Shown in pieces: positions 16,554 to 25,164 of a stretch of DNA of 64,000 nucleotides. The notes beneath the pieces are model-generated. The model did not search any database and was not told the origin of the DNA. It saw nothing but the letters and a program-made list of their open reading frames with translations. A program made the position numbers and the translations under genes. The stretch comes from an uncultured Bacteroidales bacterium (GTDB lineage: Bacteria; Bacteroidota; Bacteroidia; Bacteroidales; UBA11471), in NCBI GenBank assembly GCA_947589325.1, contig CANQAM010000001.1, positions 124,001-188,000 of the forward strand, read 5' to 3'. Each line of letters starts with the position of its first letter. Position 1 is the first letter of the stretch.

Positions 16554-17312
16554 ATGAGAAAAAACATTGTCGCAGGAAACTGGAAAATGAACAAAACCCT
16601 GCAAGAAGGTTTGAATTTGGCAAAAGGTATTGAAGCTGCTTTGGCAGGAAAAAAGGTAAATTGCGAAGTTATTATCGGTACGCCGTTTATCCACTTGGCG
16701 TCGTTGGCGCAGACCATCGACACGAAAAAAATCGGCATCGCCGCCGAAAATTGCGCCGACAAGGTTTCGGGCGCATACACCGGCGAAGTGTCGGCAAGCA
16801 TGGTCGCTTCCACCGGAGCGAAGTATGTCATACTGGGGCACTCCGAACGCCGCGCCTACTATCACGAAACGCCCGAGATACTGAAAGAAAAAGTGCTCTT
16901 GGCGCTGGCCAACAACCTGATTCCGATTTTCTGCATCGGCGAAGTGCTCGAAGAACGCGAAGCCGGCAAACACTTTGAGGTCGTAAAGTCGCAGATCGAA
17001 AATTCGCTTTTCAACCTTTCCGCCGAAGAGTTCGGTAAAATCGTGCTGGCATACGAACCCGTGTGGGCTATCGGTACCGGCAAGACGGCAACCGCCGCAC
17101 AGGCTCAGGAGATGCATGCTTTCATACGCGCCACGCTCGCTGCCAAATACGGCAAAACGGTAGCCGACAACTGCTCCATTCTCTATGGCGGCAGCTGCAA
17201 GCCCTCCAATGCCAAAGAACTTTTCGCCAATCCCGATGTCGATGGCGGACTCATCGGCGGCGCAGCCCTCGAAGTCGAGTCGTTCATGGGCATCATCGAA
17301 GCCTTTTCGTAA
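16554..17312 (+). CDS. tpiA: Triosephosphate isomerase
   Basis: A 252-residue TIM barrel of standard length. Catalytic residues are in place: the Lys of AGNWKMNKT, the His of ILGHSERR, and the Glu of [14 protein letters not shown], followed by the phosphate loop [10 protein letters not shown] and [10 protein letters not shown]. It interconverts dihydroxyacetone phosphate and glyceraldehyde 3-phosphate in the cytoplasm. It sits 10 bases after the BT_3928-like gene and before the SPOR gene, with a hairpin in between. Confidence 0.99.
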   Translation: MRKNIVAGNWKMNKTLQEGLNLAKGIEAALAGKKVNCEVIIGTPFIHLASLAQTIDTKKIGIAAENCADKVSGAYTGEVSASMVASTGAKYVILGHSERRAYYHETPEILKEKVLLALANNLIPIFCIGEVLEEREAGKHFEVVKSQIENSLFNLSAEEFGKIVLAYEPVWAIGTGKTATAAQAQEMHAFIRATLAAKYGKTVADNCSILYGGSCKPSNAKELFANPDVDGGLIGGAALEVESFMGIIEAFS

Positions 17313-17326
17313 CTGAAAAATTCCCG

Positions 17327-17357
17327 TTCTGTCTGCTCCTGCGGGAGCAGACAGAAC
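17327..17357 (+). other. Perfect 14-bp hairpin between tpiA and the SPOR gene
   Basis: GTTCTGTCTGCTCC pairs with GGAGCAGACAGAAC across a 3-base loop. No T run follows, so it may lower read-through, act in mRNA processing or be a partial terminator. Confidence 0.55.
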
Positions 17358-17387
17358 ATCTCTTTGGGACGTAAAGAATCCGAACGT

Positions 17388-17891
17388 ATGAATAAAAAAA
17401 TTCTTTTCCTTTTCTTCTCCTTTGCCCTTGCCCTGTCGGCAGGCGCGCAAGAGGTGGCGACCGACGACGAAGCCGCTGCCGCCGATACCTCTATCGTGCA
17501 GTCATTGACCCGACCGTCCGGCGGAGCGCAGGTCGTTGTCGCGCAGGATTCCGTGCTCGATGTCCGCCTTTCGCGCAACAGCGGGTCGTTGAAAGTGAAC
17601 GAAGAAGGGCATATTTTTACACAGGGATACCGGATACAGGTTTTCTCCGACAACCGGCGCAATGCGCGCGAAGAAGCCGACGTCCGTTCACAATACATCG
17701 CCGAGTCCGATACACTCATACCCGTATACGTTACCTATCTGTCGCCGTTCTGGCGGCTGCGCATAGGCGACTACCGCACGTACGAAGAAGCCTTCATACA
17801 GATGCAGGCGATAAAAAAACAATTCCCGCGATACGCCGCCGAGATGCGAATCGTCAAAGATGAAATCGTCCTACCCCTTTCCGTACAATAA
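17388..17891 (+). CDS. SPOR-domain secreted protein
   Basis: The ATG at 17388 (167 residues) begins a signal peptide ending in LSAGAQ. After an acidic, low-complexity spacer, residues about 85-160 form a SPOR domain: GYRIQVFSDNRRNAREEAD, then the second half YLSPFWRLRIGDYRTYEEA with AIKKQFP. SPOR domains bind denuded peptidoglycan glycan strands, often at division sites. It lies 2 bases before folE in the same transcript, a conserved but functionally unexplained order. Periplasmic by its signal peptide. Confidence 0.9.
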   Translation: MNKKILFLFFSFALALSAGAQEVATDDEAAAADTSIVQSLTRPSGGAQVVVAQDSVLDVRLSRNSGSLKVNEEGHIFTQGYRIQVFSDNRRNAREEADVRSQYIAESDTLIPVYVTYLSPFWRLRIGDYRTYEEAFIQMQAIKKQFPRYAAEMRIVKDEIVLPLSVQ

Positions 17892-17893
17892 TC

Positions 17894-18490
17894 ATGCAAG
17901 ATATAGAATCGCTTTCCGACGAACGGCGCGTAGAGTTGTTGGCAAAACATTACAAAGCCATACTCGAATTGTTGGGCGAAGACCCTTCGCGGGAGGGCTT
18001 GTTGAAAACCCCTTGTCGGGCGGCACGTGCCATGCTGGCGCTCACGGCCGGATACCGGCAGTCGCCCGAAGAAATACTCCGCTCGGCGCTTTTCAAAGAG
18101 GAATACGGTTCGCGCGGACAAATCGTCGTCGCACGCGATATCGAATTTTATTCCTTCTGCGAACACCACATACTTCCCTTCTTCGGCAAAGTGCACATCG
18201 GGTACATACCCACCGGCTACGTAACGGGGCTTAGCAAGTTGGCGCGACTGGTCGATGCCTTTGCCCGCCGCTTGCAGTTGCAGGAGCGCCTCACTCTCGA
18301 AATTTGCGAAGCCCTGCAAAAGACGCTCGCCCCGGAGGGCGCCATTGTCATGATGGAGTCGCGCCACCTCTGCATGCAGATGCGCGGCGTCGAAAAGCAG
18401 GGTACCGTAACGACTACCTGCTCCTATACCGGCGTGTTCGAAGACATCGCCCGCCGCGAAGAATTTTTCTCGATGCTCGCCCGCCGCTGA
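17894..18490 (+). CDS. folE: GTP cyclohydrolase I
   Basis: A 198-residue protein with the family blocks EDPSREGLLKTP, the zinc-binding FCEHHILPFFGKVHIGYIP and the second zinc Cys in ESRHLCMQMRG. It converts GTP to 7,8-dihydroneopterin triphosphate, which starts folate synthesis and also feeds the queuosine precursor route used by QueD/QueE encoded at 38.3-39.2 kb. Last intact gene of the DUF1599-to-folE run. Confidence 0.98.
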   Translation: MQDIESLSDERRVELLAKHYKAILELLGEDPSREGLLKTPCRAARAMLALTAGYRQSPEEILRSALFKEEYGSRGQIVVARDIEFYSFCEHHILPFFGKVHIGYIPTGYVTGLSKLARLVDAFARRLQLQERLTLEICEALQKTLAPEGAIVMMESRHLCMQMRGVEKQGTVTTTCSYTGVFEDIARREEFFSMLARR

Positions 18491-18587
18491 TATCAATGCC
18501 GACATCGGCGAGAGTATGCCGCAATACAAGTATGCCAAAGTGAAAGTAATCGAATTGAACGCGGAAAAGAATAGAATGACGGCATAG
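18491..18587 (+). pseudogene. Possible coding remnant downstream of folE (S1-like end)
   Basis: One frame stays open from within folE to a TAG at 18585 and reads MPQYKYAKVKVIELNAEKNR after an in-frame ATG at 18516. The KVKVIELNAEKNRM string looks like the end of an S1 RNA-binding repeat (compare FKVIEFNKDAKRI in rpsA here). It is too short to be an S1 domain and no upstream part remains in frame outside folE. It may be the stump of a deleted gene or chance. Confidence 0.3.
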
Positions 18588-18610
18588 TTCACGCCGTCCG
18601 TGAAAACAAA

Positions 18611-18641
18611 AAGCCATACAAATCATTGATTTGTATGGCTT
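18611..18641. terminator. Terminator between the folE operon and tRNA-Asp
   Basis: AAGCCATACAAATCA and its exact complement with almost no loop, flanked by A-rich and T-rich sequence. It suits both the rightward folE transcript and the leftward tRNA. Confidence 0.8.
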
Positions 18642-18657
18642 TATTGTTGGACTTCTG

Positions 18658-18731
18658 CGGTGCGGACGGGACTCGAACCCGCGACCCCATGCGTGACAGG
18701 CATGTATTCTAACCAGCTGAACTACCGCACC
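18658..18731 (-). tRNA. tRNA-Asp (GTC)
   Basis: The minus strand folds as a complete cloverleaf: acceptor GGTGCGG with CCGCACC, D arm with AGCTGGTTA, anticodon loop CTGTCAC (anticodon GTC) on the stem CATGC/GCATG, and T arm GCGGG-TTCGAGT-CCCGT. The discriminator base is G, as expected for Asp. CCA is not encoded. A minus-strand TATCTTTG at 18775-18782 is its likely promoter. Confidence 0.97.
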
Positions 18732-19075
18732 TTCGGGCTTGCAACTCGCAAGGTTCTCTTTCGAATTGCGGTTGCAAAGATAAGCGATATTTTTGTTTTG
18801 TACAATAAATGCGAACTTTTTTCATCGAAAAAATATTGTATGCCGATTGTTTCTGCCATGTTTTAGCCTTTCCCTCGATGAAATAATTTCTTTACCGCAG
18901 ACGTTGGCTTTCAAAAGAATTTGTATATCTTTGTAATTGCGATTGGTATGCTCGATTTTTTATGCGGAGTTTTGTGCTTCGTCGTGAAATATTTTCGGCA
19001 TACAATTAGTTGAAAATAAGAGCTGTTTGCCGTTTTTTTATGGCATACGGTTTTCGGATAGCGAAAGATAAAAAT
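18732..19075. other. Gap between tRNA-Asp and rsmA holding two divergent promoters
   Basis: AT-rich, no credible gene. It contains the tRNA promoter element at 18775-18782 (minus) and the rsmA promoter at 18904-18933 (plus). The rsmA leader of about 135 nt shows no obvious stem. Confidence 0.6.
18904..18933 (+). promoter_or_regulatory. Promoter of rsmA-mgtE
   Basis: TTG (18904-18906), 19-base spacer, TATCTTTG (18926-18933). Transcription would start near 18940. Confidence 0.55.
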
Positions 19076-19870
19076 ATGCGGTCGCCTGTAAAACCTAAAA
19101 AATCGTTGGGGCAGCACTTTTTGAAAGACCTCGACATCGCCCGTCGCATTGCCGATACGATGGACGCTTACAAGGGTATGCCCCTCCTCGAAGTGGGACC
19201 GGGCACGGGCGTGCTTACGCAATTCCTGCTTGCAGCGCATCACGATCTTTCCGTCGTGGAGCTCGACCGCGAATCGGTCGCCTACCTGCGGACGCATTTT
19301 CCCAACCTCGACGGCCGCATCGTCGAAGACGACTTTTTGCGGCTGCATCTCGACGAAATGTTCCCCGACCGCTTCTGCATCATCGGCAATTATCCCTACA
19401 ACATATCGAGCCAGATATTTTTCAAGGTGCTCGACTACAAAGACCGCATACCCTGTTGCAGCGGCATGATACAGAAAGAGGTGGCGGAGCGCATGGCGGC
19501 AAAGCCGTGCTGCAAAGCCTACGGCATATTGAGCGTACTCATGCAGGCGTGGTACGATATCGAATACCTTTTCACCGTACCCGAACACGTGTTCGAGCCG
19601 CCGCCCAAAGTGAAGTCGGCGGTCATTCGCATGACGCGCAACCGCTCGGTTTCGCTCGGCTGCGACGAGCGGCTGTTCCGCCAAATCGTGAAAACGGGAT
19701 TCAACCAGCGGCGCAAAACGCTGCGCAATTCGCTGCGTTCGTTGGTGGAAAAAGATTGCCCGCTGCTGAACGAGCCTGTTTTCGACAAACGTCCGGAACA
19801 ACTTACCGTTGCCCAGTTCGTAACGCTTACCGGACAAATGCAACCCTATGTATTACCCGTCAAACAATAG
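19076..19870 (+). CDS. rsmA: 16S rRNA dimethyladenosine transferase (KsgA/RsmA)
   Basis: The ATG at 19076 (264 residues) begins MRSPVKPKKSLGQHFLKD, the usual start of the family; the track start adds 22 unsupported residues. SAM-binding motif I is LEVGPGTGVLTQ, and the catalytic NxPY motif is GNYPYNISSQ. It dimethylates two adjacent adenines in the 3' helix of 16S rRNA late in 30S assembly. mgtE follows after 6 bases. Confidence 0.98.
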   Translation: MRSPVKPKKSLGQHFLKDLDIARRIADTMDAYKGMPLLEVGPGTGVLTQFLLAAHHDLSVVELDRESVAYLRTHFPNLDGRIVEDDFLRLHLDEMFPDRFCIIGNYPYNISSQIFFKVLDYKDRIPCCSGMIQKEVAERMAAKPCCKAYGILSVLMQAWYDIEYLFTVPEHVFEPPPKVKSAVIRMTRNRSVSLGCDERLFRQIVKTGFNQRRKTLRNSLRSLVEKDCPLLNEPVFDKRPEQLTVAQFVTLTGQMQPYVLPVKQ

Positions 19871-19876
19871 CGCAGA

Positions 19877-21226
19877 ATGGAAAAATTCACACCGGAATAT
19901 TTGGAGATGATTCGCGCCATCGTTGCCGAAAAAAATACCGAGCAGGCGAAAGTCGAGCTTCAAAAGCTGCACCCTGCCGACATTGCCGAACTCTATCGGG
20001 CGCTGGAACTCGACGATGCCGAGTTTCTCAACCAGCTGCTCGACAAGGAAAAGGCCGCCGACGTACTGATGGAATTCGATGAAGACGAGCGTAAAAAGCT
20101 GCTCAAAGAAATTCCTACCGAAACGATTGCCCGCGAATTTATCGACCACCTCGACACCGACGATGCCGTCGATCTCATACGAAACCTCGACGAGGAGGCA
20201 CAGGAAGAAGTGCTTTCGCACATCGACGACGCCGAACAGGCGGGCGATATTGTCGATTTGTTGAAGTACGACGAAGACACCGCCGGCGGTATCATGGGCA
20301 CCGAAATGGTGATTGTGAACGAAAATTGGAGTATGCCCGAGTGCGTGAAAGAGATGCGCCGGCAAGCCGAAGAAATGGACGAAATCTATTACGTCTATGT
20401 CGTCGATGACGACGGCAAGCTGCGTGGCGTCTTTCCGTTGAAAAAGATGATTACCCACCCGTCGGTCTCGAAAATAAAGCACGTCATGAAGAAAGACCCC
20501 GTGTCCGTGCGTACCGACGATACGATAGAAACAGTGGCGCAGACCATCGAAAAATACGACTTGGTGGCGATACCCGTCGTCGATAGCATCGGGCGGCTGG
20601 TCGGCCGCATCACCGTCGATGATGTCATGGACGAGGTGCGCGAACAGGCGGAACGCGACTACCAGATGGCTTCGGGTATCTCGCAGGACGTGGAGACGAC
20701 CGACAACATTTTTGCACAGACCTACGCCCGCCTGCCGTGGCTGCTCATCGGCATGATAGGCGGTATAGCCAACTCCGTGATACTGGGAAATTTCGAGAGC
20801 GGTTTCGCCCTCAATCCCGCCATGGCGCTCTTTATCCCGCTGGTCGGCGGTACGGGCGGTAATGTGGGCATACAGTCGTCGGCTATCATCGTGCAGGGTC
20901 TCGCCAACAAATCGCTCTCGCTCGAACACGCCGGTCGGCAGATTTTCAAAGAGTTGGGCGTTTCCATCATCAACGCCTGCATGATTTCGGTATTGGTGTT
21001 CGCCGCCTGCTACCTCCTGCATTTGGGCAGTGCGGCGCTGACGATAGCGGTATCGCTTTCGCTTTTTGCCGTAGTCATTTTTGCCTCGATATTCGGCACG
21101 TGTGTACCCATTGCTCTCGAAAAGATGAATTTCGACCCCGCCATTGCCACCGGTCCTTTCATCACCATAACCAACGATATCATCGGTATGCTCATCTACA
21201 TGGGCATCTGCGCCCTGCTGTTATAG
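19877..21226 (+). CDS. mgtE: Magnesium transporter MgtE
   Basis: A 449-residue protein with the full MgtE layout: an N-terminal superhelical domain (residues about 20-130, with repeated DLLKYDEDTAGGIMGTEMV-type blocks), a CBS pair (about 135-255) and five transmembrane helices (about 285-449) with the pore signature NPAMALFIPLVGGTGGNVG. The acidic N and CBS domains sense cytoplasmic magnesium and close the pore. Co-transcribed with rsmA (6-base gap). Confidence 0.96.
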   Translation: MEKFTPEYLEMIRAIVAEKNTEQAKVELQKLHPADIAELYRALELDDAEFLNQLLDKEKAADVLMEFDEDERKKLLKEIPTETIAREFIDHLDTDDAVDLIRNLDEEAQEEVLSHIDDAEQAGDIVDLLKYDEDTAGGIMGTEMVIVNENWSMPECVKEMRRQAEEMDEIYYVYVVDDDGKLRGVFPLKKMITHPSVSKIKHVMKKDPVSVRTDDTIETVAQTIEKYDLVAIPVVDSIGRLVGRITVDDVMDEVREQAERDYQMASGISQDVETTDNIFAQTYARLPWLLIGMIGGIANSVILGNFESGFALNPAMALFIPLVGGTGGNVGIQSSAIIVQGLANKSLSLEHAGRQIFKELGVSIINACMISVLVFAACYLLHLGSAALTIAVSLSLFAVVIFASIFGTCVPIALEKMNFDPAIATGPFITITNDIIGMLIYMGICALLL

Positions 21227-21240
21227 GTAATACCTTATAT

Positions 21241-21280
21241 AACAATAGAGGCGGAAATTTTCATTTCCGCCTCTATTGTT
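21241..21280. terminator. Bidirectional terminator between mgtE and dnaJ
   Basis: A perfect 18-bp stem (AACAATAGAGGCGGAAAT and its complement) with a TTTC loop, between convergent genes. Confidence 0.9.
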
Positions 21281-21295
21281 ATCACTCTTTGTGAA

Positions 21296-22450
21296 TTACT
21301 CGAACATGTGGCGCAGCTTGCTGAAAATACGGTCTTTTACCGAGCGGCTCGGCGTGAAGTTGGCAGTGCGCAGCTCCTCGATTTTTTTCCGCTCGTCGGC
21401 ACTCAGATTTTCCGGCACATAGACCGAAAGGTTCACCAACAGGTCGCCTGTGCCGTAGCTATTGACGGAGGGCAGTCCTTTGCCCCGCAGCCGCAGCACT
21501 TTGCCGGGTTGCGTGCCGGCTTCTATCTTTACTTTGGCTTTCCCTTCGATGGTGGGCACTTCGAGCGTACCGCCCAACGCTGCTGTCGGGAAATCTATCA
21601 GTGCGTTGTATATCAAGTCGTTTTCGTCGCGCAGCAAATCGGGGTGCGGTTCTTCCTGTACGAGAATCAGCAGGTCGCCGTTCACGCCGCCGTGCCGTGC
21701 CGCATTTCCCGCGCCGTTCATCGAGAGCTGCATGCCCTCCGACACGCCCGCCGGAATGTTCAGCGAAATCACTTCGTCTTCTTTCAAGATGCCCTCGCCG
21801 TTGCATTTGGGGCATTTGTGGGTGATGATGCGCCCTTCGCCGCCGCATTTGGGGCAGGGCGAAGTCGATTGCATGGCGCCGAGTATGGTCTGCCGCACCT
21901 GCGTTACGACACCGCTGCCATTGCATTGCGGGCAGGTTTCCGATGCCGTGCCGTTTTCTGCGCCCGAACCTTTGCAGTCGGGGCAGGCGACATATTTTTT
22001 CACCTTGATTTTTTTCTCGACGCCGGTGGCGATTTCTTGTAACGTAAGTTTCACGCGCACGCGCAGGTCGGTACCGCGATTCACCCGTTTGCTGCGACGG
22101 CTGCCGCCGCCGAAGCCGCTGAATCCGCCAAAACCTCCGAACCCGCCGAATATATCGCCGAAGTGTGAGAATATATCTTCCATCGACATGCCGCCCGCGC
22201 CGCCGAATCCGCCTGCGCCGCCTTCCATGCCGGCGTGTCCGAAGCGGTCGTAGCGCGCCCGTTTGTCGGGGTCGCTCAACACCGAATAAGCCTCTGCCGC
22301 CTCTTTGAATTTTTCTTCCGCCGTCTTGTCGCCCGGATTTTTGTCGGGGTGATATTGAATGGCTTTTTTGCGGTAGGCTTTTTTTATCTCATCTGCCGTC
22401 GCTGTTTTGGCGACTTCCAGCACTTCATAATAATCTCGTTTTTCGCTCAT
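21296..22450 (-). CDS. dnaJ: Chaperone DnaJ
   Basis: A 384-residue type I J-protein. The J domain (residues 4-70) has the HPD tripeptide in [10 protein letters not shown]; a Gly/Phe-rich linker with [15 protein letters not shown] follows. Four CxxCxGxG zinc repeats run from CPDCKGSG to CPKCNGEG, then the substrate-binding C-terminal domains. It delivers clients to DnaK and stimulates its ATPase. It is 18 bases downstream of grpE in a grpE-dnaJ heat-shock operon; dnaK is not in the window. Confidence 0.98.
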   Translation of the reverse strand: MSEKRDYYEVLEVAKTATADEIKKAYRKKAIQYHPDKNPGDKTAEEKFKEAAEAYSVLSDPDKRARYDRFGHAGMEGGAGGFGGAGGMSMEDIFSHFGDIFGGFGGFGGFSGFGGGSRRSKRVNRGTDLRVRVKLTLQEIATGVEKKIKVKKYVACPDCKGSGAENGTASETCPQCNGSGVVTQVRQTILGAMQSTSPCPKCGGEGRIITHKCPKCNGEGILKEDEVISLNIPAGVSEGMQLSMNGAGNAARHGGVNGDLLILVQEEPHPDLLRDENDLIYNALIDFPTAALGGTLEVPTIEGKAKVKIEAGTQPGKVLRLRGKGLPSVNSYGTGDLLVNLSVYVPENLSADERKKIEELRTANFTPSRSVKDRIFSKLRHMFE

Positions 22451-22468
22451 GGCAATTTGTTTTTACGA

Positions 22469-23056
22469 TTATTCGCCCACGACCACTTTGGCGAAGCGTA
22501 TCACTTTGTCGTTCATCGTGTAGCCTTTCTGCACGCAGTCGATTACTTTCCCTTTCTGTTCCGGAGTGGGAGCGGGGAAGGTGGTTACCGCCTCGTGGTA
22601 TTCGGTATCGAAGTCGGCGTTTTCGGTTGGAATTTCTTTCACGCCGTGCTGTTCGAGATAGCTTTTGAATTTGTTGTAAATCAGCTCGATGCCTTTCTTC
22701 ACGGCTTCCACGTCGGCGTTGGAGGCGATGGCTTGCATGCCGCGCTCGAAGTCGTCGATGACGGGCAGAATATCTTTCAGGCACCCTTCGCCGCCGTTGC
22801 GTATGAGGTCGGCTTTCTCTTTGAGGGTACGTTTTCTGAAATTTTCGAGGTCGGCGCGCGCCAGCAGATAATCTTTTTTCAATTGTTCTGCTTCGGCTTT
22901 GAGGCGTTCGTTTTCCTCTGCCAATGTGTCAGTTTTGGGGGTGTCGGCATTTTCTTCTGCTGACACCTCTGCATTCGCTTCCGGTGTTTCCGGCGTCGCT
23001 TCCTTCGGGGTTTCCAACTCTTCCTCCGGTTGCTCTTTCGTATGTTTGTTTTTCAT
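22469..23056 (-). CDS. grpE: Nucleotide exchange factor GrpE
   Basis: The track uses a TTG at 23062; the ATG at 23056 is the better start (195 residues). A Glu/Thr-rich disordered N-terminus leads into a long coiled coil (about residues 50-95) and the GrpE head with ARADLENFRKRT, LPVIDDFERGM and the end block MNDKVIRFAKVVVGE. It releases ADP from DnaK. First gene of grpE-dnaJ. Confidence 0.97.
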   Translation of the reverse strand: MKNKHTKEQPEEELETPKEATPETPEANAEVSAEENADTPKTDTLAEENERLKAEAEQLKKDYLLARADLENFRKRTLKEKADLIRNGGEGCLKDILPVIDDFERGMQAIASNADVEAVKKGIELIYNKFKSYLEQHGVKEIPTENADFDTEYHEAVTTFPAPTPEQKGKVIDCVQKGYTMNDKVIRFAKVVVGE

Positions 23057-23128
23057 AATCAATAAATTGCAATTTCTTTTACCGTTTTACGGGCAGTCGC
23101 CGGCATCGCGCCGGCAACTCTATTTATG

Positions 23129-23151
23129 CAAAAATATTGCCAAAATGGCAA
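23129..23151 (-). promoter_or_regulatory. grpE-dnaJ promoter region with short inverted repeat
   Basis: A TATTTTTG (minus strand, 23129-23136) matches the -7 consensus. Directly upstream, TTGCCA-AAA-TGGCAA (23137-23151) is a 6-bp inverted repeat within the core promoter spacer, where a repressor could act. It does not match the CIRCE consensus. Confidence 0.45.
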
Positions 23152-23174
23152 ATAAGTCTTTTTGACAGCCTGCC

Positions 23175-23996
23175 TTAATAGGCGCATGCTCCGCTCCAAA
23201 TCCGGCAGCCGGCGAAAATCTTTTCCGCATCTTCGGGCAGCTGTTCGAACAGCCCGTAAACCGTCGAGCCGGAGCCCGACATCGCTGCATACGCCGCACC
23301 CGCCTCGTAAAGCCGTTTTTTCAACTCCGCCAGCTGCGGGTGGAGGGCAAAGACGCTCTTCTCGAAATCGTTTTCCACCCGCCCTTTCCACTCCGTTACG
23401 GGGCGTTGCAGCAGGTCGCGCAGGGCGACGGGCGGCACGGCGGGCGTTACGGCGGAGTAGGCTTCGGCAGTGGAAACCGCCACCGGCGGCTTCACCAACA
23501 GCAGGTGATACCCTTTCAGCGACAGCGCGAGAGGCGACAGCCGGTCGCCGATTCCCTCCGCCAGCATGGGGCGGTCGTATATGAAGAAAGCACAGTCCGC
23601 GCCTAATCGGGCGGCATAGTGCGCCAGCGCCTCGTCGGTGAGCGGCAGGGCGTAGAGGTCGCGCAGGAGGCGCAAGGCGTGAGCAGCGTCCGACGAGCCG
23701 CCGCCGAGACCCGCCCCGAAAGGAACGTTTTTGTGCAGGTACGCCTCCACCGGCGGCAGCGCAAAGTCCGCCGCCAGCAGCCGGTAGGCTTTTGCCACGA
23801 GGTTGTTTTGCGGGTCGCCGTCGATGGCGATGCCCGACAGATGCAGCCGGCACCCTTCGCCGTCGGCGGGAACCATTTCGAGGGCGTCGCACCACCCGAC
23901 GGGGTAGAAAGCGGTGGCGATGTCGTGATAGCCGTCCGTGCGGCGGGAAATCACCTGCAAGCCCAGATTGATTTTGGCATTCGGAAAAACGACCAT
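23175..23996 (-). CDS. ispE: 4-diphosphocytidyl-2-C-methyl-D-erythritol kinase
   Basis: The ATG at 23996 (273 residues) starts MVVFPNAKINLGLQVISRRT, the standard IspE opening with the catalytic Lys region. The GHMP-kinase ATP loop is PFGAGLGGGSSDAAHAL and the third motif is AAMSGSGSTVYGLF. It phosphorylates CDP-methylerythritol in the MEP route to isoprenoids. A minus-strand TACCTTTG at 24012-24019 leaves a leader of only about ten bases. The track start (24107) lies upstream of that promoter. Confidence 0.97.
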   Translation of the reverse strand: MVVFPNAKINLGLQVISRRTDGYHDIATAFYPVGWCDALEMVPADGEGCRLHLSGIAIDGDPQNNLVAKAYRLLAADFALPPVEAYLHKNVPFGAGLGGGSSDAAHALRLLRDLYALPLTDEALAHYAARLGADCAFFIYDRPMLAEGIGDRLSPLALSLKGYHLLLVKPPVAVSTAEAYSAVTPAVPPVALRDLLQRPVTEWKGRVENDFEKSVFALHPQLAELKKRLYEAGAAYAAMSGSGSTVYGLFEQLPEDAEKIFAGCRIWSGACAY

Positions 23997-24160
23997 AAAA
24001 AATAATTTTTGCAAAGGTAGCGATTTTTCCGACACCCTTTGTCTTTCCGCGATAATCTCTTTTGTCGCGATGTCCGGCAGGGCAGGGGAGCGGCTTTTTC
24101 GCTGCATCTGTTTTTGTTTCGCGATAAATTGACTACCTTTGCGCCGATAAAATTCCGTTC

Positions 24161-25066
24161 ATGGACAAGAAAGATGCACGCCGCACCCGCCGCCCCGACA
24201 AGACGGCTTTCTATCGGGTCGCCGAAGACGCCCGCCTGCTCGACTTCCTTTTCGCCACCTTCGGCGACAGGAGCAAGACGACCGTCAAGTCGTACCTTGC
24301 TCACCGGCAGGTCACGGTGAACAATGCGGTCGCCACGCGCTTCGACACGCCCCTGCACGCGGGCGACGAAGTGTCGGTCGATTTCACGCGCGGGTTTCCC
24401 GAGTTTCGCCACCCACGCCTGCGCATTGTCTATGAAGACGAATACCTGCTCGTCGTCGATAAAGGCTACGGCTTGCTCTCCATGGCGACCGACCGCGTCC
24501 GCGAAAAGACCGCCTACCGCATACTGGCAGACTACGTGCGGCAGTCCGACCCCGCTGCCCGCATATTCATTCTCCACCGGCTCGACCGCGACACGTCGGG
24601 GCTGATGATGTTTGCCAAGAGCCAAGCCGTGCAGGAGGCGATGCAGCGGGCGTGGAACGACATGGTCATCGACCGCCGCTACGTCGCTGTGGTCGAGGGC
24701 GAGCCCGACCCGCCGAAAGGCGAAATCACCTCTTACCTCAAAGAAAACGTCGCCTTTCAGGTCTATTCCACCGACGACCGCGAGAACGGCAAATTCGCCC
24801 GCACCGCTTACGAAGTCTTGGCGACCAACGGCCGCTACTCCCTCGTCGAGCTGCAATTGGCTACCGGACGCAAGAACCAGATTCGCGTGCACTTGCATGA
24901 CATCGGGCACCCCATCGCCGGCGACCGCAAGTATGGCGCTGCCGGCAATCCGCTCGGACGGCTGGCGCTGCACGCCGTCCGCCTGCGCTTCGTCCACCCC
25001 GTTACACGGCGCGACATGTTTTTCGAGACCCCTTTGCCGGCAGGTTTCCGACAAATTGTGCATTGA
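24161..25066 (+). CDS. RluA-family rRNA/tRNA pseudouridine synthase
   Basis: A 301-residue protein. Residues 18-80 form an S4 RNA-binding domain (LLDFLFATFGDRSKTTVKSY). The catalytic RluA domain holds HRLDRDTSGLMMFAKS, with the conserved Asp near residue 148, and the later GRKNQIRVHLHDIGHPIAGD block. It isomerises uridine in structured RNA; whether the target is 23S rRNA (RluC/RluD type) or tRNA cannot be told from sequence alone. A plus-strand TACCTTTG at 24134-24141 is 20 bases upstream. Confidence 0.93.
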   Translation: MDKKDARRTRRPDKTAFYRVAEDARLLDFLFATFGDRSKTTVKSYLAHRQVTVNNAVATRFDTPLHAGDEVSVDFTRGFPEFRHPRLRIVYEDEYLLVVDKGYGLLSMATDRVREKTAYRILADYVRQSDPAARIFILHRLDRDTSGLMMFAKSQAVQEAMQRAWNDMVIDRRYVAVVEGEPDPPKGEITSYLKENVAFQVYSTDDRENGKFARTAYEVLATNGRYSLVELQLATGRKNQIRVHLHDIGHPIAGDRKYGAAGNPLGRLALHAVRLRFVHPVTRRDMFFETPLPAGFRQIVH

Positions 25067-25092
25067 AAAACATAAATAAACAAAAATCTTAT

Positions 25093-25140
25093 TACCTTTG
25101 CATACGCAAAAAAGAAGCGGCGTTTCCCCGAAACCGCCGC
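25093..25140 (+). promoter_or_regulatory. pheT promoter element and leader hairpin
   Basis: TACCTTTG at 25093-25100 predicts a start near 25107. Immediately after it GCGGCGTTTC (25117-25126) pairs with GAAACCGCCGC (25130-25140, one bulge). A stem so close to the 5' end may stabilise the mRNA or regulate pheT. No short Phe-rich leader peptide is visible. Confidence 0.5.
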
Positions 25141-25164
25141 ATCGTTCGATAAAAGCAAGAAAAA

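Noticed and set aside
23137-23151. CIRCE element at grpE
   Set aside because: The half-sites are 6 bases with a 3-base spacer, not TTAGCACTC-N9-GAGTGCTAA.
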